A DNA stretch of 9,005 bases, from the NCBI GenBank assembly GCA_001872995.1, contig MNXO01000085.1:660-9664 (forward strand), read 5' to 3'. Both the position numbers and the translations under genes were made by a program. Under the pieces are notes generated by a model that was not told the origin of the DNA, searched no databases, and saw only the letters and a list, made by a program, of their open reading frames with translations. The DNA is from Bacteroidetes bacterium CG2_30_32_10. GTDB taxonomy: Bacteria > Bacteroidota > Bacteroidia > Bacteroidales > CG2-30-32-10. Below are positions 8,130 through 9,005 of this stretch, piece after piece (position 1 is the first letter of the stretch; every line of letters begins with the position of its first letter).

Positions 8130-8185
8130 TAAGCCATATAGCACCAACTATTTTAGCAAATTTATAGAGTGGCTTATGCTATATG
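8130..8185. repeat. Two interleaved inverted repeats (pseudoknot-like order)
   Basis: TAAGCCA (8130-8136) is the reverse complement of TGGCTTA (8170-8176). CATATAGCA (8135-8143) is the reverse complement of TGCTATATG (8177-8185). The arms occur in the order A, B, A', B', so as RNA they could pair as an H-type pseudoknot rather than a nested hairpin. No T-run follows. It may also be a scrambled remnant of a mobile-element end. Confidence 0.4.
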
Positions 8186-8340
8186 ATATTTTCTCTAAGT
8201 TCTTCTAAGGAAACCCATTTGCATTCATTGAGAAATTTTTTGATAATCCCTGTTTACTTGAAATTATACCAATAAACGCAAATTGGTTTAAATCTTATAT
8301 TCTATTTGATGCAAACAAAGCCATTGATGATAGAATTAAC

Positions 8341-8398
8341 GAGGCACCGCCTCATTTCAACAGAAGAACTTATGGGAGGTGCAATTACAAATTGCCTC
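8341..8398. repeat. REP-like pair of adjacent palindromes
   Basis: The first palindrome GAGGCACCGCCTC (8341-8353) has 5-bp arms and a 3-nt loop. The second (8376-8398) has GAGG-T-GCAATT pairing with AATTGCCTC around ACA, one bulged T. They are separated by 22 nt, share GAGG/CCTC ends, and the whole unit also starts with GAGGCA and ends with TGCCTC. Paired, related, GC-rich palindromes in an AT-rich non-coding stretch resemble REP/BIME elements mobilised by IS200-like RAYT transposases. Only one unit is present here, so repetition in the genome is inferred. Confidence 0.5.
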
Positions 8399-8487
8399 AT
8401 GTTCCAAGCAGCATTACAAATAACGCTTAGCTTTAAATGAATATATAGATTAGCTGGGAACTTAAGTTTTAGAGCCATCCATATTAA

Positions 8488-8751
8488 TCAATTAATTCTT
8501 TCAATTTGTCCTCTACCATTTATTCTAATTTTATAGGTTTTGTTTTCTACACAATCGGATTTTGAATAACGCACAACCATATCTAACGGATAAAATATGG
8601 TTTTTTGCTTAATTATAATCTTATTTTTAATAATAGAAAAAGTAGGGACAATCTCCAGGTAACTTAATCCTCCATCATATTTTAAAAAATCTCCAAGTAA
8701 GGCTGTAGATATCAATTTGTAAGAATTATCAAAATTCAATACATATACCAT
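8488..8751 (-). pseudogene. Hypothetical protein, probably a 3' gene remnant cut by the IS30 element
   Basis: An 87-codon frame (MVYVLNFDNSYKLISTALLG..., ending GRGQIERIN) with no family I recognise. The composition is plausible for a real protein: alternating strands such as NKIIIKQKTIFYPLDMVVRY and a Lys-rich end, no signal peptide, no membrane helix. The frame stays open upstream of the first ATG up to a TGA at 8775-8773, which lies in the end of the neighbouring IS30 element. The gene therefore begins almost exactly at the insertion boundary, which suggests that the IS removed or separated its 5' part and that the ATG is internal. The alternative is a small intact orphan gene reading out from the IS end. 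No promoter match was seen between the IS and the ATG. Confidence 0.5.
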
Positions 8752-8757
8752 TAAATG

Positions 8758-9005
8758 TTTGCTGAATTCAAGTCACAAATGCAACTTTTTGGTTAAGCAA
8801 ATTTAGGTTAAAAAATTCATTAGGTGTTAAAAAATTTAATTTTTTTCTTGGACGATTATTTAAAATTTCTTGAACTCTTTGCACCTCATCGATAGAGATA
8901 TTTTCAAATGAAGAACCTTTAGGGAAATATTGTCTTATTAAACCATTTGTATTTTCATTAGCACCCCGTTCCCACGAATGATATGGTCTTGCAAAATAGA
9001 AATCA
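8758..9005 (-). mobile_element. IS30-family insertion sequence, right (transposase 3') end
   Basis: The element contains the transposase end. The terminal inverted repeat should include or closely follow the transposase stop; the sequence GCATTTGTGACTTGAATTC (minus strand, about 8782-8764) is a likely part of it. The exact boundary near 8755-8765 is inferred because the other end of the element, and so the partner repeat and target duplication, is not in the window. Confidence 0.65.
8768..9005 (-). CDS. IS30-family transposase, C-terminal 78 residues (runs off the right edge)
   Basis: The minus-strand reading enters at the window edge and ends with a TGA at 8770-8768. YFARPYHSWERGANENTNG followed by LIRQYFPKG is the hallmark C-terminal catalytic segment of IS30 transposases; the glutamate in NEN is the E of the DDE triad. 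EILNNRPRKKLNFLTPNEFF and the ending KVAFVT also match the family. The rest of the protein, including both catalytic aspartates, lies outside the window, so activity cannot be judged. The visible part has no frameshift or stop. Confidence 0.92.
   Translation of the reverse strand, partial: DFYFARPYHSWERGANENTNGLIRQYFPKGSSFENISIDEVQRVQEILNNRPRKKLNFLTPNEFFNLNLLNQKVAFVT

Larger units (their letters stand above)
8044..8487. other. Non-coding or decayed accessory stretch (444 bp)
   Basis: No gene can be supported. The stretch contains an interleaved inverted repeat (8130-8185) and a pair of GAGG...CCTC palindromes (8341-8398). A 73-codon open stretch without a good start (8209-8430, plus) and a 43-codon ATG frame (8309-8440, plus) overlap the palindromes in different frames and look incidental. 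On the minus strand, a short frame ending at about 8182 reads KWVSLEELRENII, which could be a coding remnant but is too short to assign. The position next to an IS30 insertion suggests a region of gene decay. Confidence 0.5.

Noticed and set aside
8209..8430. 73-codon plus-strand open stretch (NPFAFIEKFFDNPCLLEIIP and onward)
   Set aside because: It has no ATG, GTG or TTG near its beginning, overlaps the palindromes and another short frame, and shows no recognised family. A run of this length is not rare in six frames of AT-rich DNA. Kept only as part of the accessory stretch.
8309..8440. 43-codon ATG frame MQTKPLMIELTRHRLISTEE...
   Set aside because: It reads straight through both palindromes of the REP-like unit, so the amino-acid sequence is dictated by the repeat; no evidence of a real small protein.
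1..9005. CRISPR array, tRNA, rRNA or phage genes
   Set aside because: No regularly spaced direct repeats, no cloverleaf-like sequence and no rRNA or phage signature were recognised anywhere in the window.

Overview
The window looks like a chromosomal segment of an AT-rich member of the Bacteroidota. Four things point there: every gene is low-GC; start codons lack clear Shine-Dalgarno sequences and sit in A/T-rich leaders; matches to the Bacteroidota promoter element TAnnTTTG lie at sensible distances before three genes; and the proteins (a very large alpha-2-macroglobulin, an acyl-CoA ligase with a GRFKSLLIGSDGEK core, a CvfB-type protein) resemble forms I associate with that phylum. The genus cannot be told from the sequence.

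Layout. Positions 1-3651 (minus strand) are the first 1217 codons of an alpha-2-macroglobulin-like protein that continues past the left edge. It starts at a GTG, is anchored by one N-terminal membrane helix and carries a Tyr/Asp-rich loop flanked by the only two cysteines in the visible part. A 355-bp divergent intergenic region (3652-4006) holds a good promoter for that gene and a hairpin. On the plus strand follow an HD-domain protein (4007-4567), an AMP-forming acyl-CoA ligase (4697-6625), a small FMN-binding-fold protein of the PNPOx/Nim type 12 bp behind it (6638-7099), and a CvfB-like S1 RNA-binding protein (7204-8043). The ligase and PNPOx-like genes are very probably one transcript; cvfB has its own promoter-like element.

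The right end (8044-9005) is an accessory patch. It has about 440 bp with no convincing gene but with two kinds of inverted repeat, including a pair of adjacent GAGG...CCTC palindromes that resemble a REP/BIME-type element. Then comes an 87-codon minus-strand reading frame that begins right at the end of an IS30-family insertion sequence and is probably the remainder of an interrupted gene. The last 238 bp encode the C-terminal end of the IS30 transposase, which runs off the right edge.

The genes do not form one obvious pathway: envelope protease trapping (A2M), metal-dependent phosphohydrolase (HD), fatty-acid activation plus a flavoprotein, and RNA binding. No clear new multi-gene system is visible. 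The points most worth a second look are the cysteine-bracketed Tyr/Asp loop of the A2M protein, the altered metal-ligand position in the HD protein, and the palindrome/IS patch at the right end.
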